Origin: Candolleomyces eurysporus
Taxonomy: Eukaryota; Basidiomycota; Agaricomycetes; Agaricales; Psathyrellaceae
Assembly (NCBI GenBank): GCA_027579435.1
Contig: JANBPK010001515.1
Location: 1-49,133 of the forward strand
Reading direction: 5' to 3'
DNA length: 49,133 bases
The notes under the pieces are model-generated. The model saw only the letters and a list, made by a program, of their open reading frames with translations. It was not told where the DNA came from and did not search any database. Positions 1 to 11,522 of this stretch are shown one piece after another. Made by a program: the position numbers and the translations under genes. Position 1 is the first letter of the stretch; each line of letters opens with the position of its first letter.

Positions 1-220
1 CGAGGGGAGTGAGGGGAGCCTTTGGGGACGGAGCCATGGGGCCTGTGCGCTGCTGGCCATGTTTGTCGCGCTTTAAGGAAAAGGCAGAGACGAAACGACG
101 CATGGCTGAAACGAAAGGGGCAAGCCGAGGCAATATTTATGAGGACGACATGAGCTATAAGTACAAGTAACGAATACGACTGCCTTTCCAGTTTCAATTG
201 ACGTCACGTGCGCTTTCTCC

Positions 221-2639
221 CTATTTCCGCGAGGGCCTCCGGGCCACTCGTCTCTCGTACTTCGCCACAACGCCCTCCAGATATTCCTCGCTCACTCCCA
301 CCCACCGTGCACCTCGTTCAAGCACCGTCGCGTAGTCCCGGGGCACCGTTCCAAACACGTCTCCGGCGTTCCACAGCCTGTACTCCTCTCCCGGCCGCAG
401 TGCTTGCCTTTCCTCCGCCATCTCCGTTGCCGCGAGCTCCCCTTGCTTTCTTGTCATCTTCACCCTGTCACAGCCAGGTGCCCTTTTCAAGGGAAAGTGC
501 TCGTCCAAGACACCGTCTTCTTCTGTGTCTCACAGTTAGCTTCTTTGTTTCTGTGACAACTGTCAAAGGTTCACACCCACCAAGCTTCGGTCCCAACAGC
601 GCTCGCTCGCAAAAATAGAGGTACTCGTCCAGCAAATCTCCGTCTAGATCCTCTAGTCGCCTGTCGCCTGATTAGTTCATTCTCCGGGCCCCGAACCGAT
701 CTCTTACATTGGGGCCTGACTGCTAAACACACCCTCTTTGTCCTTGTCGTCATCCGCATTCATTTCTCGCACCAACCTAATGAAACCCTCGTACTCGGGC
801 ATGCCGCATGCCGGGTCTGCCGCGTCTTTCGGTAGTCTGTTATCACCAGAGACATTTCAGGCCTTGTTCATTTCAATCAGTCACTTGTGTTTTCGTTTAC
901 CTTTGCCCTCCCCCATCCAATCCATACACCATCTTTAGTACGATAATGCAGCTAGCCATTAGGCTCACTTCCGGAGGGACGTTGTCCAGCTGGTGTCCAC
1001 TTGGATCGTACTTTCTGTATTTCCGCAATCCTGGCGCCAAGCACGAATGTAAAGTCAGTGGGATTGACAGGATGCTCGCAAGCCGCTTCGTAAGCCCATA
1101 CAACGTTGCTGTGTGCATCACAACATAAAACCCATCGGTTGGTCGGTGAGTAAACAAAATTGCACAATGAAACATATAAAAAANCATACGCGTTCCGCCC
1201 ATAGTCCAGACCACACGCCACAGGATCGAGGGTCCATTAGCCTCAGGGATCGAAATCGCATAGTTCAACTGAAGGTTCTTTGCCAGCCGAGAAGCCAGTT
1301 TGTGCATCAACATTGTACTTGGGGTATGCTGGAATGGCGTAAGATCGCTTCGACGCGTTTTCGGTCGATCAGAGTATGGAAGACGTACGTGGGGAGATAG
1401 AGCTTGTTTGCTATGCTTCGTCAGGTGTTGCACCATGCTCGGGGGTAGCAGCCGCACGGGATCCAAGTACGGCAGCTCGTATGATTCAATGACCCTATAG
1501 AAAGCAACCATCCGTCATGGCAAGTAGGCTTTTCGTTGTCGCCGTATAGATCGAGATAGTCGTACCTTGTGACATCGCGATATAGACAGGGGATCCTGAG
1601 GATCCAACAGGCTACTACCAAGACTGCGATTGTGCTCGCAGGGCTTTCGTAGAAGCGATGATACTCGTCAGATCTTCCACCTTTACCTCGCTTCTTCTTA
1701 CCGCTTGACTCTGCGTCGGCAGTTGGCGGGTCAAAAGAATCCTCCCCGTCCTCCGAACTAGAGCTGGAGAGGTCCGAATTCGCTTTCATGAGCTCGTCCA
1801 TTTCGGATTCGCTCAGATCCGAGTCCGAGCTAGATTTAGCACCATCCTCGTTGCCTCCGTCTGGGGTGCCCGGGGAGCCTGCAGTTTTTTTGGCACTCGG
1901 AGCAGCCTCGTTTTCGTAGCCACTCGAACGTTCATCCCCCTTATTCGCGTCATAGCCTCCACCTCTACCTCCACTTTCTAATTGAGCATAATTGAAGGGC
2001 TCCGCAGGCACCGGGTCACGCAGCGTGGCGAGGTGCAGCGCCCATACGTCCCTGCACACCACCTAAACGCGGAGTCATAGTGAGTAAGAATGACGACTGC
2101 AGATGCACATAGGGTTAGTTACCTCAAACTCGGGTGGAAGTTCCCATAATTTAATTAGGGACGCCACTTGTTTCCTCAAAAGCAGTTGTAGACAGAGGAA
2201 GTAATGATAACGACCTCTGGCCCCATGATACACTAGGATAAGGATAAAGATGCGATGATAACGAGGGTACCTTGGTTAGCAAGAGAGATAGGCAAAGACC
2301 CGAGGGGATAGTTTGTGACTTACGCTTTGGGTCGGCGTTACTTTCGCGCTCCTTTTTTTTTCCTGGTGTTTTTCAGCGTGCGCTTTTTCATTGCATGCGG
2401 CCCCATTTCTGTAACCTCGGTCGTTTCATTGCGGTAATTCTAGGGGAAAAAAGGGAGGAACACAATCGCGATTTAATTCCTTTGTGCATCTAATCTTGTG
2501 ATTGAAATGCGGAAAACGCAGGCAGATGCGGACTACGAACCTGGAGAACATGCCCTTCGCTGCAGGCAATGAGACCACTCAAGGGCTCCTTGTGCCATCT
2601 GCGAGAGCCGCAAGTGGGACATCGACGACGAGGGGCCAT
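221..2639 (-). CDS. RRN7: RNA polymerase I core-factor subunit Rrn7/TAF1B
   Basis: Rrn7/TAF1B proteins are TFIIB-like members of the Pol I core factor that help recruit Pol I to the rDNA promoter in the nucleolus. The first exon (ATG at 2639) encodes a zinc ribbon: CPTCG, then CSEGH about 15 residues later, which ends at a GTTCGT donor. Later exons give RYHYFLCLQLLLRKQVASL, PPEFE/VVCRDVWALHL, then a long acidic Ser/Asp-rich insertion (1700-1960), and a cyclin-like part (YELPYLDPVRLLPPSM, GGTPTLYGLTKRLASILSIP, LKMVYGLDG). The C-terminus requires two more introns and ends WVGVSEEYLEGVVAKYERRV with its stop at 221-223. Spliced length is roughly 650 aa. The N at 1184 falls inside an intron (GTATG...CACACAG), so it does not affect the protein. 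It shares a 229-bp divergent promoter region with the J-domain gene. The family call is firm; a few splice sites are inferred. Confidence 0.88.
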
Positions 2640-2868
2640 TGCAGCACTTGGTAGAACGCGGGAAGGTGATAGTGAACTGTGAAGTGAGAGCCGCCGGTGG
2701 CGGGGCACAGCCACCGACTCTTTCCGATCAATCTGCTCCGCCCCGGCCGCACGACGGTTGCGCCTGCCACTGCCAGCAAGTGATGTGGATTTGATCTATC
2801 ATAAACCTATTCTGCTCGCTACCACGACGGACGACTTGTAGCAAGAATACTCTTTCTCTCAACGACAG

Positions 2869-4282
2869 ATGAAGCTCTTTACGCTTCTCTTCGGCCTGCT
2901 TGCCTTGCTGGCCACGAGTGTATTGGCGTACGTGTCTTCCAATATTCTCAGATAGCAGAGTGGAGGGCTCTAACATGACTGCTCATCTAGTTGGGACAAC
3001 GTGAGTTGCTTGTTCAGCGTGTGCTGCAATGCACGGTGTATACGTGAGCGGTCCGAACTAAACCCTTCGAATACGACAGGAAGACCACGAAATTTTCGAC
3101 TTGGTGTCCGAACTCGAGGCGTCGGAAGGAAAGGGGACGACGTTCTACTCATGGCTCGACGTTCCACAGACTGCCAGCACGGCCGACATTGCCAAGGCTT
3201 ATCGAAAGAAAAGTATGGTGCTCCAGTACGTGATGTTTGCCCAGCAGAAAAGGAACCCCACCAGCTCATTGACGAACATTTGGTTCTCGTCTCCAGTCCC
3301 GACAAGAATCCCGGTGTCAAGGGCATCCAGGAGCGCTTTGCTAGACTTGGTGTTATTTCGGGCATTTTGAGGAACAAGGAGAAACGTGAACGGTCGGTTG
3401 TCTTCCTCTCCACTTCTTTCGAGTACACTGATCTCGTTTTTCCAGATACGATTTCTTCTATAAAAATGGAGTACCGACGTGGAGAGGAACTGGATACTAT
3501 TATTCGAGGTATAGGCCAGGTCTTGGGGTACGCTCTTTCTCGTCGCCTTTTCTCCTCCGCATCTCTACTGACTTGACCGCACCTTGATTCCTAGTTTGTG
3601 CTGACCTTCCTGGTGGCCGTAACATCTCTCCTGCAATACATGGTACAAGGAATGAACTACAAGCGCGACTTGGCCCGTATTGAGCACATCACTGGAAAAG
3701 CCAAAGCAGCTGCATGGGGTCCCAAGATGATCCCACTCACCGGGCAGCGAAAGGTAGCGAACTCAACTTTACATGTACAGCGCGTCAGGTATACTTAACA
3801 CACTTTGGGCGTTAGGTTCGAGTCAATCTCGGGGAAGCTCACGATGAAGACGGCAACGTCCTCGACAGTAAATGGATCGACATGGTCGTCAACGGAGAAG
3901 AAGTCTACTTCGTGCGTGACAGCCAGCTTAGTATGCAAGCGAGCATCCATTGAACTAATCATCGATCGCCCCCTACTAGCTCGAGCCCAATGGAGACCAA
4001 ATCCTCATCGACTCCTCGACCGCCACCCCACCGGCCATCACTCGCACATGGTTCATCTCGCTCAACAAATCTCTGGCTTACAAGGTGATTGGCAAGAAGA
4101 CTGCCGAGGACAAAAAAGAAGGAGGCGCTGCTGCTCCTGAGGAGGATGATTCCCTCCAGGTTGATCAGACCTCGGACGATTCAGCCTCCGTTACAGGCTC
4201 CGGGAGTGAGAAACCGAGAGGCCCTGTACCAATCTCCAAGGTCGGCGGGAAGAGGAGAAAGGCTCCCAAGAAGCGGTCATGA
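2869..4282 (+). CDS. ER membrane J-domain (DnaJ) protein
   Basis: This is probably an Hsp40 co-chaperone anchored in the ER membrane that stimulates an Hsp70 through its J-domain. The start at 2869 gives a hydrophobic signal peptide ([16 protein letters not shown]) followed by AWDNEDHEIFD. The J-domain follows ([27 protein letters not shown]), and its HPD signature appears only after splicing, because the His codon is split (CA at 3224-3225, T at 3297). Next come [20 protein letters not shown], a hydrophobic segment ([19 protein letters not shown]), a charged cytosolic part and a highly basic tail ([14 protein letters not shown]). The topology, with a luminal J-domain and one membrane span, is like ERdj1/DNAJC1-type fungal proteins. 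There are about six introns. It is head to head with RRN7. The family is clear; the exact client or partner is unknown. Confidence 0.85.
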
Positions 4283-4525
4283 TAATGGAGATTTGGTTCG
4301 TATACTCCTGTACCGTTCTGCTATAGAACCCTTATATATTATAGATGGTTGTCTGCCATACTAAACTTCGCTGACTCCTGAAAGGCCTGAAGACCATGCG
4401 CTCTAATGACTTGAAGCGCATGGTTCTCTTGAGTGTCAATGATTCCTCGAAGGCAAGATGTCTATTGGTACATGATGGATGATGAAGGCTCTGATACGAG
4501 TAGAAACACGATGGCGACCAGGATC

Positions 4526-6116
4526 TTAGGCAGTGGCGGGGATCAGAGAAATCAGTCCTTTCTGGGTTAGCTGCTGGGCTATGGATTCGACCTAGAATGA
4601 AGTAAGCGAGGTCAGAGAGGGGTCAGTGATGGTGTTGCAACAGATAGACGCACATGGGCAGCAGTTTGCCGGATCTGAGCATCCCAACGTTTCGTGAAAG
4701 GAGAACCTGTATCCTCAGCTTCCTCGACGTCACCCAGACCACCGGCCTTTCCTTGGGCATCGTCCTCATCTTTATTGACCTCAAACCAGATGAGTTTCTC
4801 GACCTGATCAATGTGGCCTTTAAGTCGACCTTGCTCGATCATTTTCCGCGCCATTGTCTCTGCAGCCCCTGGAGTCAAGTCGAGCAAGGCTCCGAGTCCA
4901 CGGAAACTGATATTGTTGTAGATCTTGGAACTGGCTAGGAGGTTGTGCTCCATGACGGCTCTGTCCAGTACAGTGGCAGGGCCTGTTCGTGTGCTTGCTG
5001 CAGGTTCGTTCGAGCTACTCGGACCGTCGTCGTGACTCGCCGACGCAAGCCTATCGTTGGAAGAGATGGCAATCTTCGCCAACTGGTGTGGCTTCAAGGT
5101 TCGCTCGAACTCCTTGATCTCTGCCGGCCTCAATATGTGATCAAGGAACATCTTTGAAAGGATGTTATATGTAGGGAGCTCGGCGGTTCGTTCATCCCTG
5201 AACAACGATGCGAGTACTCGAGAGCGATTAGGCCCTGCAGGGGCGAGGACGGCACAGGTAACAGCAACCAAACTATATTGAGATCGGAAACTTTAGCGCC
5301 AATCAACCTGGGAGGCTGCAGAGTCAGACTCACAGCATTTGTCGGCGCTCTTCTTCATCGATTTCACCAACATAACTGAGTTCATGATAACGGCTGGCAG
5401 CTTCGAGAAATTTTCTGCTATAATCGCTGATACGAGCTTGGCAGAGCTTGAAAGCTAAAATAGTCTCTTTGTCTTGCGTTGAGTGCACGAGAAGAGCTGC
5501 GCGTTTGTAATAGGTATCTGCTTGAACAGAGTCCTCCTCCTCCAGCAGCAATCGGACGATACGGACATTGATCTTGAGTTTGTCAGTATCAGAGAAAGAC
5601 CTGAACGCGACTCATTAGCCCACAACACGTTGGAAGCGAGTTGGTTGGCGATATCACCTCTGGCCAGAGTCAAGCGAGATTCCCATTAGGACTCTTGCAG
5701 TCCCGCTCCAATCTTCCTCTTCCTCGAGCAGATCTGCCAACTGGAAGCGGAGGCTATTCACCTAGTGAAAGATGAGATGTCAGGCGATAGATAGATGCAA
5801 TAGGTGTGGTAGCTACCTGTTCTTCATAGCTGACAATACGGGGCTGTACAATTGCGAGTGTCTCTTCAACGACCCTCTTTCTAAGATCGCTGTCTTTGAT
5901 GGTGCCCTCTGAGAGGACTCGGACGAGTTCTGATAGAACCTGGCGGCCGACAACCAGGCCGACACTCTCCTGATTGACGACTGTGTCGACGAGTGTGTGG
6001 AGATCCCTGGCGACTGCATCGTCCGGCTGGGAGAGGATCTGGGGGATGAGGGAGATGAAGGCGGGGCCCTTGTCCTTCTGGTTGAGCGCAGAGAACTCTG
6101 CAAGTTTTGCGTCCAT
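4526..6116 (-). CDS. CSN4: COP9 signalosome subunit 4
   Basis: CSN4 is a PCI-domain scaffold subunit of the COP9 signalosome, which removes NEDD8 from cullin-RING ubiquitin ligases. The start at 6116 (MDAKLAEFSALNQKDKGPAF) is followed by an N-terminal helical-repeat region. A later exon reads VNSLRFQLADLLEEEEDWSG, then LLEEEDSVQADTYYKRAALL, KLCQARISDYSRKFLEAASR, and a PCI domain (LPTYNILSKMFLDHILRPAE, KIYNNISFRGLGALLDLTP, MIEQGRLKGHIDQ). The final intron (donor after CAT at about 4651) leads to a short last exon, VESIAQQLTQKGLISLIP, with the stop at 4526-4528. Expected length is about 440 aa, as usual for CSN4. It shares a 266-bp divergent intergenic region with the large repeat protein. Several ubiquitin-linked genes lie nearby, but nothing indicates a functional cluster. 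Confidence 0.92.
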
Positions 6117-6382
6117 GATAACGGTGGATTGTAGACAAGGACTTGAATGATTCAATACGAAATGAATATGCGAACTGATGGCGTCACGCGTTTCCATCAA
6201 TGGCAACGCTAGTCTGAGCCAAAAGGGCGGACAATACAACGGTTCACACACTCTCTTCCCTTCGTTCTCCTTCCTTAGAGTCCCTCCAGGAGAGGCCTCG
6301 CTCGCTCTGTCCATTCTTTGCAGGCCGACTCGTTTTTTTTTNCTACATCCGACCCTTTTTTTNCTTATTTTTCTCGTTACCG

Positions 6383-9300
6383 ATGTCCCCCGGCGCTATC
6401 AATACTCTGCCCAGCCCTCCAGAGACCCACTCCAGCTATTTTGGCTCGATCCACACAGTCCCCGTTCATCAGCGTCCAATGGCGACACCTGGCTCTAGCT
6501 TGGATTTCTCCCTGCCCCCGCCCATGGAGACACCGACCTCCCGCTTCCGCAGGGGCCCCTCCATCGGCTACCATAGCGTTGGCCTCCGCGACTCGAGAGA
6601 ACGAAACGGAAGCACGGGCTCAAAGTTCCTTGTCATCGTTGTCCCACCCCAATCCGTCATTCAGGAACATGGCAACCTTGGGCATACACTGTCCAGCGGT
6701 CCTGCCCATCGTTTGTCGCAGGGTCTGATCATGCCCTTGTTCCCTACGGTATGTCCGCTCGAAGAATTGCCGGTGACCCCTGCTTGACCAGTATGTTCCC
6801 AGATGTATGGGCAGTTGACCGCAATTGCGCGCGAGTTCAACTTTCCGAGCTCTGCAGGCATCTGCTTGTATTATTGCTACTCAGAGCATGGCATTACGAT
6901 GACGCCCCGTCTGTCCGACGACATCTGGCAGACCATTTGGGGTATCAACGAACCTTCGGAGAGACGGTCACCCATCGTTGGAAAGCTTGAATTCGATCTC
7001 GACATGGCTCAAGCCCGCTGGTATGCCGCTTGGCTCTCCTCTCGCCATCGGGAAAGCACCGAAAACGCTTTGCCCCAAGGTCCAACAACCGCTCCATCCC
7101 TTCAGTTCCGAGGAGACAATCGGTTCTCATTTCCTCCGACCGCTTCTGAAGATGGGACCGTTGACCACCATTCTCCTCAGCAACGCAGTGCTCCTGTCAT
7201 AACGAGACATGTGCCCAGGAAGCTTTCATTAGTGGACAGGTTTGACACACACCATGTTGCCAATACGGAAACAAGGGCACGAGCCAGCGCCTCCCCCCCA
7301 ACTGGACTTCCACTTAGTTCCCACATTCTTTCACCCATTACGCAACAGGAGGAGCCAAAATCGGCAAGGATAAAGTTGAATGAGAGAGTCAAGTCCTGGA
7401 GGCAGAGCGCAGTTGTCAGCTCTCCTATTGACTTGGAGTCCAGTGGTGCCGAGATCGTTGTTACCCAGTCCCCAGAACAGTCTCCAGGGTCCCAGAGCTC
7501 CTTTCATTTAGAGGATTACGCCTTTTCCATCAGCAGTGCAGGGCCAGATGATAGTAGCTCCATCGCTTCCTATCACCAAGACTACCTCCCCTCTGTCCAT
7601 CTCTGCGATCGCATCAACGGGTCTGTATGCATGACCGCATCGTATTGCACCTCAGCTGGTCCACCGTCAGATTACGAGTTCTACTACGAGCCCTCTGAAG
7701 ATGGTCGCCTTCCTTCCCCGGATATCGCCTGGCGAATGTATGAAGACGCCCCTCCGACGCCCCGTACAATGACCTCTTGGGGTCCACCCTCTCCAGGATC
7801 GCTTGCCCTCTCGTTCGATGCCTATTCTCCTTCCCTCGATATAGCACACCGTGCCTACTTCTCTCGCCCTTCCACCCCCGGCACTGCTACTAGCTGGGGC
7901 GCTCAATCGTTCGATGGAGCGTACTCCGTGGCAAGCCGTAGGTCCGCTTTCTCCATCCACCTGTGCGATCGTGGCGAGTATAGCAGGCCGCCTACCCCAC
8001 AGACCGCAACGAGCTGGGGGCCGCCAAGCTGTGACTTTGAAGCACCTAGTCCATACCGACTGCCCAGTCCTGATGCAGCTCACCGAACTTTCGAGGATGC
8101 CGCTGAATGGGATATGAGGGCTTCGATGCTCGATGCATGGCGCCGTGCCTTGGCTGAGGACGTGGAGGAGGAGGAGATGGAGGAGAACGTGGCTGAAGAG
8201 TCTTCCGTTTCGGCGGCTGCTCCTTGGGCTCACAGCTGGCCTTATAGGCAGGCGGGTGTTTCGTTGAAGACCGTTGCGACCGCCGTTTCAGCCTTCTCAA
8301 CCTCCAAAGCGCGCGCCGGATCAGATGAAGATCGTGTCTCTTCCGAAGCAGAGCCTCGCTCACGAAATGCGGTTGCGTCTGTTTCCACTGTCGAAGTGCA
8401 AGCAAGCCTGCTCAGGAGGCCACACCTTGGGCTCACAGCTGGCCCTACAGAAAGGCCGGTGTCTCGTTGAAGACTGTGGCGAAGGCCGTTTCTGCCTTCT
8501 CGACTCCAGCTTCTCGAGTTGCACGAGTTGAACAGGCCCCTCTTTCCAGAGCTGCCCCTTCTGAGGAAGATGCCGTCCAGCCTTGGGCTCACAGCTGGCC
8601 GTATAGGAAGCCTGCATCGCTGAAGACTGTCGCCAAAGCTGTCTCGGGCTTTTCTCTCCAGAAGGTCCCGAAGGAGAAGAGGAGATCGTCAGCTCCCCGG
8701 ACTAGCTCATCGATCTCCAGCCCCAGCGAGTACCCATTCTTCGTGCTGTGTATGTGATATGATTTCTTTCTTCGTGTGCAGAAACTAACGTACATCTTCA
8801 GATCCCCCGGTGTATCCTCACTTTGAGCTCTATCCCCCCGTCGCTGGAACCTCTTCAAGTCAAAATGATAGGAAGTCGCATCTCTCCCCGGTAGAAATGT
8901 CAAGCAACTCTGGATATCCCTCTTTCGTTCTTTGTAAGTGAAAACCTCGGCTCTCTGTGACCTTATACTGAAAATACCAATAGACCCTCCGGTGTACCCA
9001 TATTTCGACCTTTACCCGTCCATTAAGTTCGAAGGCAGCGAGACTCCTGTTAGCCAGCGAAACACTGCGCCGATCANCATGTCACCCAACTCTGGATATC
9101 CCTCCTTCGTCTTGTGTAAGTAAAAACCTTCGCTCTCCGTGACCCGGTCCTCAAATTGCCAATAGATCCTCCAGTGTACCCATATTTCGACCTTTACCCG
9201 GGCATCAAGTACGAAGGCGGTGAGACCTCGGTGAGCCAGCGGATGCCGCCGATCGGCATGTCACCCAACGCAGGCTACCCATCCTTTGTCCTCTGTGAGT

Positions 9301-11375
9301 AACACAATTCCCTCATTGAATTTTTACTCAAATTTCTGTAGACCCTCCGGTGTATCCGTATTTTGATCTGTACCCACCGGTCAAGGGCGAGACTCCGGTC
9401 GTTGTGCAGCAAAAGGCTCTGATGGCTGCTTCCTTTGCTGGATATCCGTCGTTCGTCCTCTGTTCGTCTTGACTTTTCTCTTGCAACGAACGTACACTCA
9501 CTCGCCCCTGCAGATCCCGCAGGCTATCCTCACAACCTGGCCGAAATATATCCTGGAGTGGCTTTGAGTGACCGCCGTCCCCAGAAGACCCAGGAACCAT
9601 CGGGCTACACCGTCGAGAACCCTCTTTCTGTATTTGCTAGCTATCCTTCCTTGCGCATCTGTGAGTCCGCAGCTCCGCTCGCGTTGAACGGCTCTAAGTC
9701 GGCTTCCTTGACAGATTCCCCTTCATACCCTCACAATGTCAGCAATATTTATCCAGCCGTACAAAGCAAAGCAATCGCCAAGGAACCCTCACTTCCCCAG
9801 CCTTGCCGCGTCGAGCTGAATCAGTATCCTTCTTTGATCATCTGTAAGTTTCCGTGAATTATCGCGAGACTTTTGCTCATTGAATGCTCTCATTAGATTC
9901 CCCTGTTTATCCCTACAACCTTGAGAGCATCTATCCTTCAGTCAAAGCTACGGCATCCAAGCGAGTTCGACATACTGAGACCGCTCAACGATCGAGGGCA
10001 GCCTANCCCCTACTTCGATCTCTGTGAGTCTACCCCCGTTCATTTGACCGCCTAACACCTGCTCAAGCTGCTCCTAGATCCTGCTGTACATCCCGGGCCC
10101 AGTTGTCAAGGACCACCAGCATCGTCTCAGAGCGTAAAGGCCACGAGCAAAGGAGTATCGAGTTCCTACCCCTCGCTTGTCATTTGTGGGTTACTTTGTC
10201 TTTCGCTGATGAAAATTCGTGCTAAATTACGTTCACAGATCCTTCGCAGTACCCTCACTTCGACCTCTATCCTGCTCCGGCCGCTTCAATGGGTCCTTTG
10301 AAAGCTGACAGCGCCCGATTGGCGATTTCGACAAGAGTTGCACCCGGATATCCTTACTTCGACCTCTGTAAGATCATCCCTGATGCTTCTAGTATTCGTT
10401 TATTGACATTCCCCAGACCCTGCTGTGTACCCTCATTTTAGCATTTGGCCCTCAAAACCTGTAGTTTCAATCAACCGACCAGTACTTCGTGTCCAGCCTG
10501 CGAAGATTGCTTCTCCAAGTCGAGGGTCATACTCAGCTATACCAGTCAGGCGACTGACTCCTCCACCCCAGCCTTCACCAACCTCTGCTCTACCTCCAAT
10601 TCCTACGGCTGTGTCAGTTAAGCGAGCATCTCCTCCACCTCAACCTGCGCCAAAACAGCAGCTTCCTCCAGTTCCCATGGCCCCGACACTCAGACGGACG
10701 GCATCCGCCCTCCAACCGGCTACAAGGATGCTCAACAGATCGCCGTCATCGGCGAGGACTGTGCGAATCTTGGACAGGCCCCGTAGGACACGGTCAGGTA
10801 GGCTCACACACTCTGAGCTGCATGCCATGGTGATGATGGAGCAGAAAGGTCTCGCCTTGGACACACTATTGGAGGGTCCCGGTCCCGATGAGTCTGAGAT
10901 CAGCGCATCCCTGCCAACTTTCATCCAGAACACAGAGCCTAGCAGCACTACTTCCGATGCAGGGCCCCTACGACCCTTCCCCAAACCGTCGTCTCTCTCG
11001 CTCTCGCGTTCCTCCACACTCCCTCTTCGACGTCCGACGCGACCGGTAGACCCGGTGGATCCGAGTGTCAGGGGTAGTATCTATGCCACGGAGACTGTTC
11101 GTGCTCGGGGGCTGAGATATAACACCATGTCGACAATCAATCTGGAGCAGAAGTCGCCTGGGCTTTCCCGCCGGATGTCGTTGTGGGATAAAGGGAATAC
11201 CGTTGCGCCGGCCCCTTCGCCTTCTGCAGCAGCGCCAGCGACGCACACGCGAAAGAGGAGTAGGGATAGCATCGTTGTACAGCGGATAAGGACTTTCAAC
11301 GCTCGTGAGTTTCTTCTTCGTTTCCCCAATGCATCGGATGGGTGCTAACGTACCTTTTCAGAATCTGCTAGCTGA
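6383..11375 (+). CDS. large modular repeat protein, tandem exon modules
   Basis: No function recognised. Hand splicing gives exons summing to 4,323 nt once the N at 10006 is dropped, so about 1,440 aa in one frame. The N-terminus after a Pro/Ser-rich leader looks like a folded domain (KFLVIVVPPQSVIQEHGNLG, LSQGLIMPLFPT, MYGQLTAIAREFNFPSS), with an intron at 6749-6802. The middle is Ser/Pro-rich, with three PTPxTxTSWG copies (about 7750-8030) and three WAHSWPYR...SLKTVA copies (8222, 8425, 8581). From 8750 the protein is built of nine short exons (108-147 nt) plus a long last exon, separated by ten phase-1 introns of 47-54 nt. Each module opens YPPVYPYFDLYP-like and closes GYPSFVL-like, and every intron splits a Tyr codon. 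The tail is basic and disordered, ending NAQSAS after the last intron. The frameshift between 8371 and 8416 is explained by a 44-nt intron. Confidence 0.8.
8222..8640 (+). repeat. three WAHSWPYR coding repeats
   Basis: Three copies of a unit coding for PWAHSWPYR-(Q/K)-(A/P)...SLKTVA(T/K)AVS(A/G)F begin at 8222, 8425 and 8581. The DNA is close to identical over the CCTTGGGCTCACAGCTGGCC core in all three. The second copy lies just after the proposed 44-nt intron (8372-8415), and its being in frame supports that intron. Confidence 0.8.
8750..10416 (+). repeat. tandem exon-intron modules, all introns phase 1
   Basis: Exons are 8802-8933, 8984-9115, 9166-9294, 9342-9461, 9514-9660, 9715-9843, 9897-10023, 10078-10185 and 10239-10367, then the long exon from 10417. 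Every preceding exon ends in T and every following exon starts AC or AT, so each junction makes a Tyr codon. All module exons are multiples of three (the 9897 exon after dropping one N). The first three modules repeat at 182-bp spacing and even their introns match: 8934-8983 and 9116-9165 both contain near-identical CTCTGTGACC or CTCCGTGACC stretches and end CCAATAG. Later modules are diverged (for example YPHNLAEIYPGV and YPYNLESIYPSV). Confidence 0.85.
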
Positions 11376-11522
11376 GGTGCCATTTGCAATGACCGCCCAT
11401 TCTTTCATTCCTTCGCATACTAGTTTTCGGGATGTCAACACTTTCGATTTACACTGCATATACATCATTTGATTCTGGATAAATGCACTAGCACATGAGA
11501 TAGAGAGCAAAGTATGTCCAAT

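Noticed and set aside
1..220. Possible gene at the left edge
   Set aside because: Only short frames on either strand and no motif; treated as the 3' flank of RRN7.
7667..8233. 188-codon minus-strand frame inside the large repeat gene
   Set aside because: It is a shadow of the Ser/Pro-rich plus-strand coding sequence; no domain seen.
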